Assembly (NCBI GenBank): GCA_029194535.1
Contig: JARFXR010000002.1
Coordinates: 186,001-250,000 of the forward strand
Length of the DNA: 64,000 nucleotides
From: Nitrospira sp.
Lineage (GTDB): Bacteria > Nitrospirota > Nitrospiria > Nitrospirales > Nitrospiraceae
Reading direction: 5' to 3'
How positions within the stretch are numbered: position 1 is the stretch's first letter; every line of letters starts with the position of its first letter. The position numbers and the translations under genes were made by a program. This document shows positions 32,397 to 41,338 of the stretch, piece by piece. The notes beneath the pieces were generated by a model. It was given only the letters and a program-made list of their open reading frames with translations, did not search any database and was not told the DNA's origin.

Positions 32397-32544
32397 CTCA
32401 CTCCCCCTCTTCCTTCGCGACAACCGCGGACCATCGTCGATGACGTCCGTCGCTCACCCTCAGCAACTCCAGGAACAAGCTCCTAGCCGGAGCAGGACTC
32501 CCCGAGCGGTCGAATCCAGCCCGCAGGTCCTTGCAGCCCCGCCT
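32397..32544 (-). promoter_or_regulatory. Possible L10 leader (ribosomal protein autoregulatory mRNA structure)
   Basis: This 148-bp spacer precedes rplJ, where the L10(L12) autoregulatory leader occurs in many bacteria. The minus strand reads AGGACCTGCGGGCTGG ... CTCGGGGAGTCCTGCTCC, so GGAC and GTCC arms and a CTCCGGCTAGGAG hairpin can form. I did not model the full L10-leader consensus, so the assignment rests mainly on position. Confidence 0.4.
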
Positions 32545-33237
32545 TCAGCTCCACTGCTTAGCAATCGCCGCGGCATCGAGCTTGACTCCCGGACCCATCG
32601 TGCTCGAGATGGTCACGCTCTTCAGGTACCGGCCTTTGCACGAAGCCGGTCGCGCCTTCACCACCGCCTCCAGCACGGCTGCGGCATTGTCATACAACTG
32701 ATCGGCATTAAAAGAGACTTTGCCGACGGGGACTTGCACGATACCGGCCTTCTCAACTTTGTACTCGACCCGCCCCTTTCGGATTTCTCCGACTGCCTTG
32801 CCGACCTCGAAGGTCACCGTCCCGGTCTTGGGGTTGGGCATCAGTCCGCGAGGTCCGAGGACTTTGCCCAGTTTTCCCACAGCGGCCATGAGGTCCGGCG
32901 TCGCAATGGCGGAATCGAACTCCATCCACCCGCCCTTGATCTTCTCCATCAGATCATCGGACCCGACATAGTCCGCGCCGGCCTGGCGCGCCTCCTGCTC
33001 CTTCTCCCCCTTGGCAAATACCAGAACACGCATTTTCTTTCCGGTTCCGTGCGGCAGCGAGGTGGTACCCCGGACCATCTGGTCGGAACGCTTCGGGTCA
33101 ACGCCAAGACGGATCGCCAAGTCGACCGACTCGTCGAACTTGGCATACGCGGCGCTCTTGACGACATCGACGGCCTCGCGCAGGGGATACTGGCGCGGCT
33201 CGACCTTGTCGAACGCGGCTTTCATTTTCTTTCCCAT
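32545..33237 (-). CDS. rplA: 50S ribosomal protein L1
   Basis: Forms the mobile L1 stalk near the E site and represses the rplK-rplA mRNA in other bacteria. ATG 33237 gives 230 aa beginning [19 protein letters not shown]; the frame is open upstream but out of family. [22 protein letters not shown] is the L1 signature. It is 25 bp after rplK. Confidence 0.97.
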   Translation of the reverse strand: MGKKMKAAFDKVEPRQYPLREAVDVVKSAAYAKFDESVDLAIRLGVDPKRSDQMVRGTTSLPHGTGKKMRVLVFAKGEKEQEARQAGADYVGSDDLMEKIKGGWMEFDSAIATPDLMAAVGKLGKVLGPRGLMPNPKTGTVTFEVGKAVGEIRKGRVEYKVEKAGIVQVPVGKVSFNADQLYDNAAAVLEAVVKARPASCKGRYLKSVTISSTMGPGVKLDAAAIAKQWS

Positions 33238-33262
33238 ACCAGGCACTCCTTCTGTCTTGTCG

Positions 33263-33688
<426 letters not shown>

Positions 33689-33715
33689 TGTCCTTCCCCT
33701 TCGAATGTCGAATGG

Positions 33716-33782
33716 GGAATGTTACGTGTTGAACCGCCCGGGACAAGTCTGCCCCGGCTCGGCATTCAACGTCGAACATTCC
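33716..33782. repeat. Long imperfect inverted repeat in the nusG-rplK spacer
   Basis: GGAATGTTACGTGTTGAA (33716-33733) and TTCAACGTCGAACATTCC (33765-33782) pair over 14 of 18 positions. The inner part, with CCGGGACA and TGCCCCGG, can extend the stem. Nearby GAATGTCGAATG is a related direct copy. It looks like a small intergenic repeat rather than a terminator, as no T-tract follows. Confidence 0.6.
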
Positions 33783-33794
33783 ACATTGCACATT

Positions 33795-34331
33795 TCAGAT
33801 TCGTTCTACCTGCAAGAATCCCAGTTCCACCGGCGTCGATCGCCCAAAAATACTCACCATCACCTTGAGTCGGTTGTGATCCTGATCGACCTCGTCGACC
33901 ATGCCGTTGAACCCCATGAAGGGACCATCGACGATCCGGACGTTGTCGCTCTTGATAAACTTCACCTGCTCGCGCGGGCCAGCGCTTCCCGCATCCACCT
34001 GCTTGAGCAATTCCGCCACCTCTTCGCTGGTCAAAGGCGTCGGCTGCGCGCCCCCCCCGACGAAACCGGTGACCTTCGGCGTCTCCTTGATCATCTGAAG
34101 CGTCTCATCCGTCAACGGGGTTTCGATCTCGACGAGCACGTAGCCGGGAAAAAACTTTCGTCGAGAGGTCCGGCGCTTCCCATCCTTAATTTCAATCACA
34201 TCCTCGGTGGGCACCAACACCTGCCCCAGCTGCTCGGCCAGGCTCATTTGGTTAGCCCGCTCATGCAAGCTGGTCTTAACCCGCTGCTCAAAGCCCGCGT
34301 AGGTGTGGATGACATACCAGTTTTTTCCCAT
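33795..34331 (-). CDS. nusG: Transcription termination/antitermination protein NusG
   Basis: Binds RNA polymerase and links it to Rho or to the ribosome through S10. 178 aa. NGN domain at about residues 1-120 (KNWYVIHTYAGFEQRVKTSL; FPGYVLVEIE) and C-terminal KOW at about 125-178 (GPFMGFNGMVDEVDQDHNRLKVMVSIFGR). It lies between secE and rplK in the standard order. Confidence 0.98.
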   Translation of the reverse strand: MGKNWYVIHTYAGFEQRVKTSLHERANQMSLAEQLGQVLVPTEDVIEIKDGKRRTSRRKFFPGYVLVEIETPLTDETLQMIKETPKVTGFVGGGAQPTPLTSEEVAELLKQVDAGSAGPREQVKFIKSDNVRIVDGPFMGFNGMVDEVDQDHNRLKVMVSIFGRSTPVELGFLQVERI

Positions 34332-34474
34332 GCCCTATCCTCGAATCGCTGGTTCAAGCCACAATGGCGCAGATGTCATGACCGTTCCGACACTTCTCGT
34401 CCCCCGCCCCGCGGAATAACGGCTATCCGAGGTCTCCCGCGATAAGGAGACCATCGTGAGTCGCCAAACTCCCA

Positions 34475-34669
34475 CTAGAGAATTTTTCCGACTAACCACA
34501 CCAGGAACGAATCGATGACCGAGAGATACAGAGACATCAATACACAAAATACAATCACCACGGTAGTCGACCCGATCGTTTCCGCACGGGTGGGAAAAGA
34601 CACCTTTTTGAGTTCAGTGCGCACATCGGTCAAAAATGTCTTGACCGAATCGATCATCCGTTTAAACAT
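34475..34669 (-). CDS. secE: Preprotein translocase subunit SecE
   Basis: Clamps SecY in the translocon. 64 aa, the single-helix form. An amphipathic N-terminal part (FLTDVRTELKKVSFPTRAE) precedes one membrane helix (about residues 34-60). A 143-bp spacer separates it from nusG. Confidence 0.96.
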   Translation of the reverse strand: MFKRMIDSVKTFLTDVRTELKKVSFPTRAETIGSTTVVIVFCVLMSLYLSVIDSFLVWLVGKIL

Positions 34670-34823
34670 CGCACTCCTACATCTTCGCGGCTACCGACCC
34701 ACTCAACAAGAGTCACCGTTCAGCTTCACGGTCGAGTAACACTCCCAGTCTCCAAAACCCCTCACTTGCGGTGTTTGTCCGTCGGCCATGATCGCAAGGC
34801 CGGCGGTACGAGCACGCTCGGGG

Positions 34824-34898
34824 TGGCAGGGGCACTAGGATTTGAACCCAGACTTTCGGTTTTGGAGACCGACGTGCTGCCATTAACACTATGCCCCT
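34824..34898 (-). tRNA. tRNA-Trp (CCA anticodon)
   Basis: 75 nt with CCA encoded. Acceptor AGGGGCA pairs with TGCCCCT, the anticodon loop reads CTCCAAA and the T-arm contains GGTTCAAAT. It lies between rpmG and secE, the usual trpT position. Confidence 0.95.
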
Positions 34899-34919
34899 TC
34901 GCTCGGCGGTGCTGAGCGC

Positions 34920-35069
34920 CTATTTCACTTCCTTGTGGGGCGTATGCTTCCGGCAGAACTTGCAGAACTTATTTCTCTCCAACCGGTCCGGGTCGTTCTT
35001 TTTGTTCTTGTTGGTCGAATAGTTCCGCTGTTTGCAGGCGGTACAAGCCAAGTCGATAATCTCTCGCAT
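34920..35069 (-). CDS. rpmG: 50S ribosomal protein L33 (zinc-binding form)
   Basis: 49 aa read directly: [20 protein letters not shown] at the start and [10 protein letters not shown] at the end. Cysteines C9, C12, C36 and C39 form the C+ zinc ribbon. ATG 35069 is 41 bp after the tuf copy B stop and the stop is 21 bp before tRNA-Trp. Confidence 0.97.
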   Translation of the reverse strand: MREIIDLACTACKQRNYSTNKNKKNDPDRLERNKFCKFCRKHTPHKEVK

Positions 35070-35110
35070 CGCAATTCTCCCATGCGGTCAGAGGACCACA
35101 GTCCCTTGCC

Positions 35111-36316
<1,206 letters not shown>

Positions 36317-36474
36317 AAGTCACTCCTTTTCTCGGAACGCTGAGAGTGTTAGCCCGATGCGGTCGGCCTCATCATGCTTCGGGTTGAGCCGGATCATCAA
36401 GAAAACCCTCAACACTTGCGGTGTATATCCCGTCGCGCATTATGAAAGGCGCTCCGGATCGAGCAAGCTCTGTT

Positions 36475-36550
36475 TGGAGCCCACGACGCGGATCGAACGC
36501 GTGACCTCGTCCTTACCAAGGACGTGCTCTACCAACTGAGCTACGTGGGC
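36475..36550 (-). tRNA. tRNA-Thr (GGU anticodon)
   Basis: 76 nt with CCA encoded. Acceptor GCCCACG, D-arm AGCTCAGTTGGTAGAGC, anticodon loop TTGGTAA and T-loop GTTCGATCC. It precedes tuf copy B by 158 bp. Confidence 0.96.
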
Positions 36551-36658
36551 GTTCCTCGTCAATCGTGAACTGACGTGTATCAATCGGGCAATCCTTCAGG
36601 ACGATTCCGCTCGCCCCCCTCGCTTCATGTTCGATCAGAAACCTCTCCCGTCCCTATT

Positions 36659-36733
36659 TGGAGCGGGCGGTGGGAGTTGAACCCACGACAGCCAGCTTGG
36701 AAGGCTGGGACTCTACCGCTGAGCTACGCCCGC
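36659..36733 (-). tRNA. tRNA-Gly (UCC anticodon)
   Basis: 75 nt with CCA encoded. Acceptor GCGGGCG, D-arm AGCTCAGCGGTAGAG, anticodon loop CTTCCAA and T-arm GTGGGTTCAACTCCCAC. Second tRNA of the Tyr-Gly-Thr run. Confidence 0.96.
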
Positions 36734-36848
36734 CCTACTCAGTGACACTCAAAGTGCTCATCCGCTCGCACGTCTCCAAAACAAGAACACTGAAGGTGTC
36801 TATCCGGCTCGTTTCATCTTAAGCTCGCCGGCCCACGCAAGCGTGGTT

Positions 36849-36933
36849 TGGTGGGCAGGCAAGGATTCGAACCTTGGAAGCCGATGGCAACAGATTTACA
36901 GTCTGCCCCCTTTGGCCACTTGGGTACCTGCCC
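36849..36933 (-). tRNA. tRNA-Tyr (GUA anticodon)
   Basis: 85 nt with CCA encoded, a class II tRNA with a long variable arm. Acceptor GGGCAGG pairs with CCTGCCC, and the anticodon loop reads CTGTAAA. It is the first gene after the promoter at 37091-37119. Confidence 0.96.
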
Positions 36934-37322
36934 GAACAGGCAACAACAAATGTTCAGTAGAAAACCCCTGCCCTCTCTCACCATCGCGGACGAAAAAAGC
37001 AGAGCAGGCTCGTCCATGTACAGCACCTATTCCTTTTAAAAAAGGATAAAGTACTGATCTGGGGACAGAGCCTTGTTCAAGAAACGCCCGATTCTATTGA
37101 TGAAGTCTTTTGAAGTCAAGGGGGAGAAGGCCTGCGGCACAAATTTTTCTTTTCGGCGGTCTCTCCGCGGTCTTAGACATTACCCTGAACCGCCCAAAAT
37201 CCGTGATTCATGTCAAAGATGAGAGCCGATTCATTCAGAGGCCCGTCGGCCGGCTCATGGCTTGTCCGGAATCACCATACCATAAGCGTGCAATTTTAAT
37301 GAAATCCCCGGACGAGACACGG
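36934..37322. other. 389-bp gap: promoter and leader of the tRNA-tuf block
   Basis: No convincing gene lies here. It contains the promoter above, a leader with an A/T-rich TTTTTTTAAAAGG segment, and the downstream region of the HExxH protein gene. No rho-independent terminator was recognised for that gene. Confidence 0.6.
37091..37119 (-). promoter_or_regulatory. Strong sigma-70 promoter of the tRNA-tuf-secE-rpoBC block
   Basis: On the minus strand TTGACT (37119-37114) and TAGAAT (37096-37091) are separated by 17 bp; each matches 5 of 6 consensus positions. The predicted start is about 150 bp upstream of tRNA-Tyr. An A-rich tract near 37140-37156 could act as a distal UP element. Confidence 0.7.
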
Positions 37323-38183
37323 CTAACACGAGTGGGAATGACGAGGGGGTTTGCCGGAACTGAGCACCTGATCTGCCTGCTTGATCAGATCGTCAGGAAA
37401 TCCGAGCGCCTCCTTCAGAAGATGGCGGACTTCCTCCGGTGAGATCCTGGAAGCCGGAGCTAGAAACCGCTTCCGCGCCCCGGCCCGTTCCTCGGGATTC
37501 TCGGGCTCATAGTAGCCGCGAAGTTTTCCCTCGCGGTCTGCGTCCTCCAGGCGGCGAAGCCAAGCCGCCCTCGGTTTTCCCGACTTCTGAAGCGACAGGG
37601 CAGTCCGACCGGCTGATTCCAACTGGCTCCACACTGCCCACCCGATGAAAACCGCCCAGGCCTCGTTCAACGCTTCCCACGATTCGACTTCGCTCAGATA
37701 TCGCTCCTCCGTCTCGGTCCTGCGCTGCACAACCGGATTGATCAAGACCGAACCGTACCGGCACTGTTGCTGCCTGCGCGCGAATGCCAGAGCGTCCCCC
37801 CGGCCGTCAGTCGCCAGGTAGTCCATGTATGCGTGAAAGAGCTCATGGTACAGCGTTTCCATTTCGCTGTTGGTCAGGCGGCTCAGCGGCCGAAGGGTGC
37901 CTCCAGCAGCGTTAAACGAAAGCGAACGATTCAAGACCATCCGATGCTCGCCGAGATGATACTCCGCTGCAAACGCCTGGAGATCGTCGAATTCAAACTT
38001 GACGAAGTCGGGTGGCACGGCCTTGAGAAACTTCACAGGCAATCCAAGCCGTTCCGCCTCGACCACAATCTGCCTCCACGTGTGGCCGGACGTCCTCTCC
38101 GCTCCGACCGGTGAAATCAGGACAAGGCACCAGCAGCAGAGCAAGCACAGAACCGGGCTCCGGTCACGGAACGGCCGCATCAT
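37323..38183 (-). CDS. Secreted protein with an HExxH metallopeptidase-like motif, function unknown
   Basis: 286 aa from ATG 38183; a GTG at 38204 would add seven residues. A signal peptide is likely: basic start MMRPFRDR, hydrophobic core LCLLCCWCLVLI, cleavage near SPVGA. HELFH lies at about residues 113-117, followed at about 165-174 by an ESWEALNE segment whose glutamates could supply a third zinc ligand. This is consistent with a gluzincin-like periplasmic peptidase, but I recognise no named family. The gene starts 24 bp after the helicase gene and is probably co-transcribed. Confidence 0.75.
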   Translation of the reverse strand: MMRPFRDRSPVLCLLCCWCLVLISPVGAERTSGHTWRQIVVEAERLGLPVKFLKAVPPDFVKFEFDDLQAFAAEYHLGEHRMVLNRSLSFNAAGGTLRPLSRLTNSEMETLYHELFHAYMDYLATDGRGDALAFARRQQQCRYGSVLINPVVQRRTETEERYLSEVESWEALNEAWAVFIGWAVWSQLESAGRTALSLQKSGKPRAAWLRRLEDADREGKLRGYYEPENPEERAGARKRFLAPASRISPEEVRHLLKEALGFPDDLIKQADQVLSSGKPPRHSHSC

Positions 38184-38207
38184 GTGGATAAGCGATTCCG
38201 GCACGGA

Positions 38208-40238
38208 TCAGTACGAATCGTCCCGATCGCGGCGCCAGTCGGCATGTTCTCCCTCTTCCTCAATGAGGGCCAACTGCTCGAACAGGGCCGGGGAGACATG
38301 ATCGAGAAATCGCGTAGGTTTCGACAGCAGCATGCCGCTGCTCCTATCGAACACGTTGATCGGATAGGTGAGATAGAGATGACGCTTCGCACGGGTGACC
38401 GCGACATAGAACAGGCGGCGTTCTTCTTCCAATTCCTCATCCGCGACGAACGAATAGAGCGACGGGAATTTTCCGTCGACGATCCAGATTACGAATACGC
38501 ATTGCCACTCCAATCCCTTGGCCGAATGGATCGTGGACAGGACCATCCGTTCATCGTCGCCGTCTGGCGCTTCCACCTCCATCGCGCTCCCGTCCGGAGG
38601 TTCCAGCGCAAGATCGGCGAGAAATTGGCCGACATCGGGATACCCCTCCGCGATGGTATGCAGGTGATCCAAATCCCTGGTTCGCTTGGGATAGTCGTCG
38701 TATTGCTCCTTGAGAATCGGAAGGTAATAGTCATAGATGTGATTCACTTGCTCAGCCGTCCCTCGATCGGCCGAGGCGGCCAGACTCTCGAGGGTGTGGG
38801 CGAGATTTTTCAACCCTTGGCTCGATCGTCCGCCCACGTCCCGCAAGACCCGATACGGCGCATCCGATTTGACCAACGACGCCAGCAGCTCCTGCGCCTT
38901 CTTCGGACCGACGCCTTCGACCAACATCAACACCCTGTGCCAACTGACCGCATCGAGCGGATTGGCAACCACGCGCAGGTGCGCCAACAGATCCTTCACA
39001 TGTGCGGTTTCGATGAATTTGACGCCGCCGCGCTTGACGAACGGCAGGCCGCGACGAGCGAGCTCGATCTCCAGATCGAACGAATGGAAGCTCGAGCGGA
39101 ACAGGACGGCCACCTCGCCCAGCGGCACGCCTTCCTCGCGGAGCTCGAGGATCTTTTGTGCGATAAAGCGAGATTGGGCATTCTCGCCTGGTGCCTCTGC
39201 CAACGTCGGCAGCGGCCCGTCCAGTTTGCGCGTGAACAGGTGCTTGCTGTATTTTTCTGCCGCCTCTTCGATGATGCAATTGGCGAGATTCAAGATCGGC
39301 TGGGTGCTGCGATAGTTTTCTTCCAGCTTGTAGATCGTGGCGCCGGGGAAGAGCGTCGGGAACTCCATGATATTCTTGAACGTTGCGCCGCGAAACGCAT
39401 AGATCGATTGGCTGTCGTCCCCCACCACCATCACGTTCTGACGTCTCGACGCGAGCTTGCGGATCACGTCGGCTTGCAAACGATTGGTATCCTGATACTC
39501 ATCGACCAGGATGTACCGATACAGCTGGGAAATCGCCTCCCGAGCGTGCGGGTCTTCCGTCAGCAGTCGCCGGAGCAGGACCAGCAGGTCGTCGTAATCC
39601 GCCAGCTGCCGTTGCCGTTTAGCGGCTTGATAGCCCTTCTGCAGTTGCCCCAGCACATCCAGATGATCGGCAAAATGGCTGAATTCCTCCAGGACGATGT
39701 CGTCCAGGCTTCGCAGCGTGTTTTCAGCTTTGCTGAAAATCTCGGCGATCGTCCCCTTCCGGGGAAATCGCTTGTCCTTGTCGCTGAGCCCCGACTGAGA
39801 TCGCACAAGTGCGATGAGATCCTCCGCATCCCCGCGATCCAAGATCGTGAACCCCGGTTCCACCCCGATAGCTCGCCCGTAGCGGCGCAACAACATGTTC
39901 GCGACCGAGTGGAACGTGCCGCCGCACACGCGGCCGCTGCGCGAGCCGATCAGCTCGCCGGCTCGCTCGAGCATTTCTTGCGCCGATTTCCTCGTAAATG
40001 TGAGTAGCAAGATGTTGGAAGGATCGATACCCGAATCGATGAGATATGCAACCCGATAGACCAGCGTGCGGGTTTTCCCGCTCCCCGCCCCTGCAATTAC
40101 GAGCGACGGACCGTCGCCGGCTGTCACCGCGGCCAATTGCTGCGGATTCAACTCCGCCGCATAGTCGATCGACAGCTTGCGCGGCACGGCTTCGTCCCCC
40201 GTCCGCTTCAGAATGTACGGTGTGATGTTTCGATTCAT
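38208..40238 (-). CDS. UvrD/Rep/PcrA-family superfamily 1 DNA helicase
   Basis: ATP-driven 3'-5' helicase of repair or replication restart. 676 aa. Q motif NPQQLAAV near 31, Walker A AGAGSGKT at 49-56, motif Ia LTFTRKSAQEM, Walker B VDEYQD at 245-250, motif III GDDSQSIYAFRGA, motif IV ENYRS, motif V STIHSAKGLEW and motif VI YVAVTRAK are all present. It is closer in length to Rep (about 670) than to UvrD or PcrA (about 720), but the paralogue cannot be assigned by eye. The C-terminus is acidic. Confidence 0.95.
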   Translation of the reverse strand: MNRNITPYILKRTGDEAVPRKLSIDYAAELNPQQLAAVTAGDGPSLVIAGAGSGKTRTLVYRVAYLIDSGIDPSNILLLTFTRKSAQEMLERAGELIGSRSGRVCGGTFHSVANMLLRRYGRAIGVEPGFTILDRGDAEDLIALVRSQSGLSDKDKRFPRKGTIAEIFSKAENTLRSLDDIVLEEFSHFADHLDVLGQLQKGYQAAKRQRQLADYDDLLVLLRRLLTEDPHAREAISQLYRYILVDEYQDTNRLQADVIRKLASRRQNVMVVGDDSQSIYAFRGATFKNIMEFPTLFPGATIYKLEENYRSTQPILNLANCIIEEAAEKYSKHLFTRKLDGPLPTLAEAPGENAQSRFIAQKILELREEGVPLGEVAVLFRSSFHSFDLEIELARRGLPFVKRGGVKFIETAHVKDLLAHLRVVANPLDAVSWHRVLMLVEGVGPKKAQELLASLVKSDAPYRVLRDVGGRSSQGLKNLAHTLESLAASADRGTAEQVNHIYDYYLPILKEQYDDYPKRTRDLDHLHTIAEGYPDVGQFLADLALEPPDGSAMEVEAPDGDDERMVLSTIHSAKGLEWQCVFVIWIVDGKFPSLYSFVADEELEEERRLFYVAVTRAKRHLYLTYPINVFDRSSGMLLSKPTRFLDHVSPALFEQLALIEEEGEHADWRRDRDDSY

Positions 40239-40263
40239 GCAAGAGAGTACGGAGTATCTGCGG

Positions 40264-40293
40264 TGTATAACATTATGATCGAGACCGTTTCAA
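40264..40293 (-). promoter_or_regulatory. Possible promoter of the helicase gene
   Basis: On the minus strand TTGAAA (40293-40288) and TATACA (40269-40264) are 18 bp apart, 5/6 and 4/6 matches. It lies 26-55 bp upstream of the ATG in a divergent intergenic region. Confidence 0.4.
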
Positions 40294-40362
40294 CGCGGGT
40301 GGCGGCCCTCAGGAACGGCCCTCAGCGGGAGCCCCCACTGGAGTCCGAAGGGATCTCTCGGC

Positions 40363-40368
40363 TATAAT
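40363..40368 (+). promoter_or_regulatory. Perfect -10 box upstream of the 281-aa protein gene
   Basis: TATAAT lies 52 bp before the ATG at 40420. No good -35 exists at the usual distance (TGGAGT at 18 bp), so activity may depend on an activator. Position supports it as the promoter. Confidence 0.4.
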
Positions 40369-40419
40369 GCCTTTTTCGACGACATCTGAACTTCACCGCC
40401 CGACGATATTATTTTCTAT

Positions 40420-41265
40420 ATGGGGAAGACGCCATACGGAATTCAGCAACGGTCGCTCGCCGAGTTGATGCTTGCCGTCGCCGGCGAATCAGTGACCGTC
40501 ATGAAAAAGAACGCGCCCGAGCAGGCGCTGAAACTCAAGCGTCAGGACGAGTGGGGTCTCTATCTCGAGTTCCTCAAAGTCATGTTCAATCTGACGGACA
40601 GGATTTCGGCGTTCCATATTCCGATCAAGGATCAGCCGGAATTCATGAACGGGTTGGAGGACGCGGTGACCACCCAGCTCAAGACGGTCTTGGAACCGGC
40701 GTTCGGCTCCACCGTGGATCAGTCCGAGATCATGATGACGATCGGAGGCACCGTGGCGGAGAGCCGTCAACTCTATGAGCGATATCGCTTTTCCATCACG
40801 GAGGACAGCAAGGCCAAGAATGAAATGTTCGATGTCTTCGGCGGGCGAGTAGCGGAGGCGCTCGGCGTAAGCGGTCATCCGCAGATTACGTCGGCCGCCA
40901 CGCTCTGTGCCAGTGCGGCTGTCCCAGCGATCACCGCTATCCTGCAAGGAGATGCTCCTCTTCCGACGGCCGGCGTCGCTTCGCAATCGGCATCAGCCCC
41001 GACGATCCAACCGGACGCCGCATCTGCACCGAGGAATCCCACCGGGAACGAAATCAAGCTCATCAGCGTCATGTCCACCGTCACCGGCGATGAAGTGGAA
41101 ACCCGTTGGGGACTGCATCCACGCTTCCGCCAGGACCTGACCCAGGAAGAAGTGCAGCAGTTGACCAAGCTGATGAATCGAGTTGCAAAAATTCTTGGCG
41201 AACGCTACGCATCCGTGGCATTCTCGGACGAGTGGACCTCCTGGCACAAGGCCGGCCACGCCTGA
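40420..41265 (+). CDS. Conserved-looking protein of unknown function
   Basis: 281 aa, no signal peptide and no membrane segment. It has two apparently folded parts: residues 1-160 (rich in helix-forming sequence, e.g. EWGLYLEFLKVMFNLTDRISAFHIPIKD) and residues 205-281 (EIKLISVMSTVTGDEVETRWGLHPRFRQDLTQEEV), joined by an Ala/Pro/Ser linker. I do not recognise the family. It is followed 73 bp later by the glucan phosphorylase gene in the same direction, but a functional link is not evident. Confidence 0.8.
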   Translation: MGKTPYGIQQRSLAELMLAVAGESVTVMKKNAPEQALKLKRQDEWGLYLEFLKVMFNLTDRISAFHIPIKDQPEFMNGLEDAVTTQLKTVLEPAFGSTVDQSEIMMTIGGTVAESRQLYERYRFSITEDSKAKNEMFDVFGGRVAEALGVSGHPQITSAATLCASAAVPAITAILQGDAPLPTAGVASQSASAPTIQPDAASAPRNPTGNEIKLISVMSTVTGDEVETRWGLHPRFRQDLTQEEVQQLTKLMNRVAKILGERYASVAFSDEWTSWHKAGHA

Positions 41266-41338
41266 CCCCACTCGGCGCGGGGTGCTCCGCTATCCCCCTC
41301 ACGACCGCCTTGGCCTCACATTCTCATAAGGAGTCGCA

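Noticed and set aside
36843-37049. Short plus-strand frames across tRNA-Tyr
   Set aside because: They are translations of the tRNA complement (GRQGFEPWKP-type text), not genes.
38184-40007. 607-aa plus-strand open frame opposite the helicase
   Set aside because: Shadow of a gene with all helicase motifs on the minus strand.
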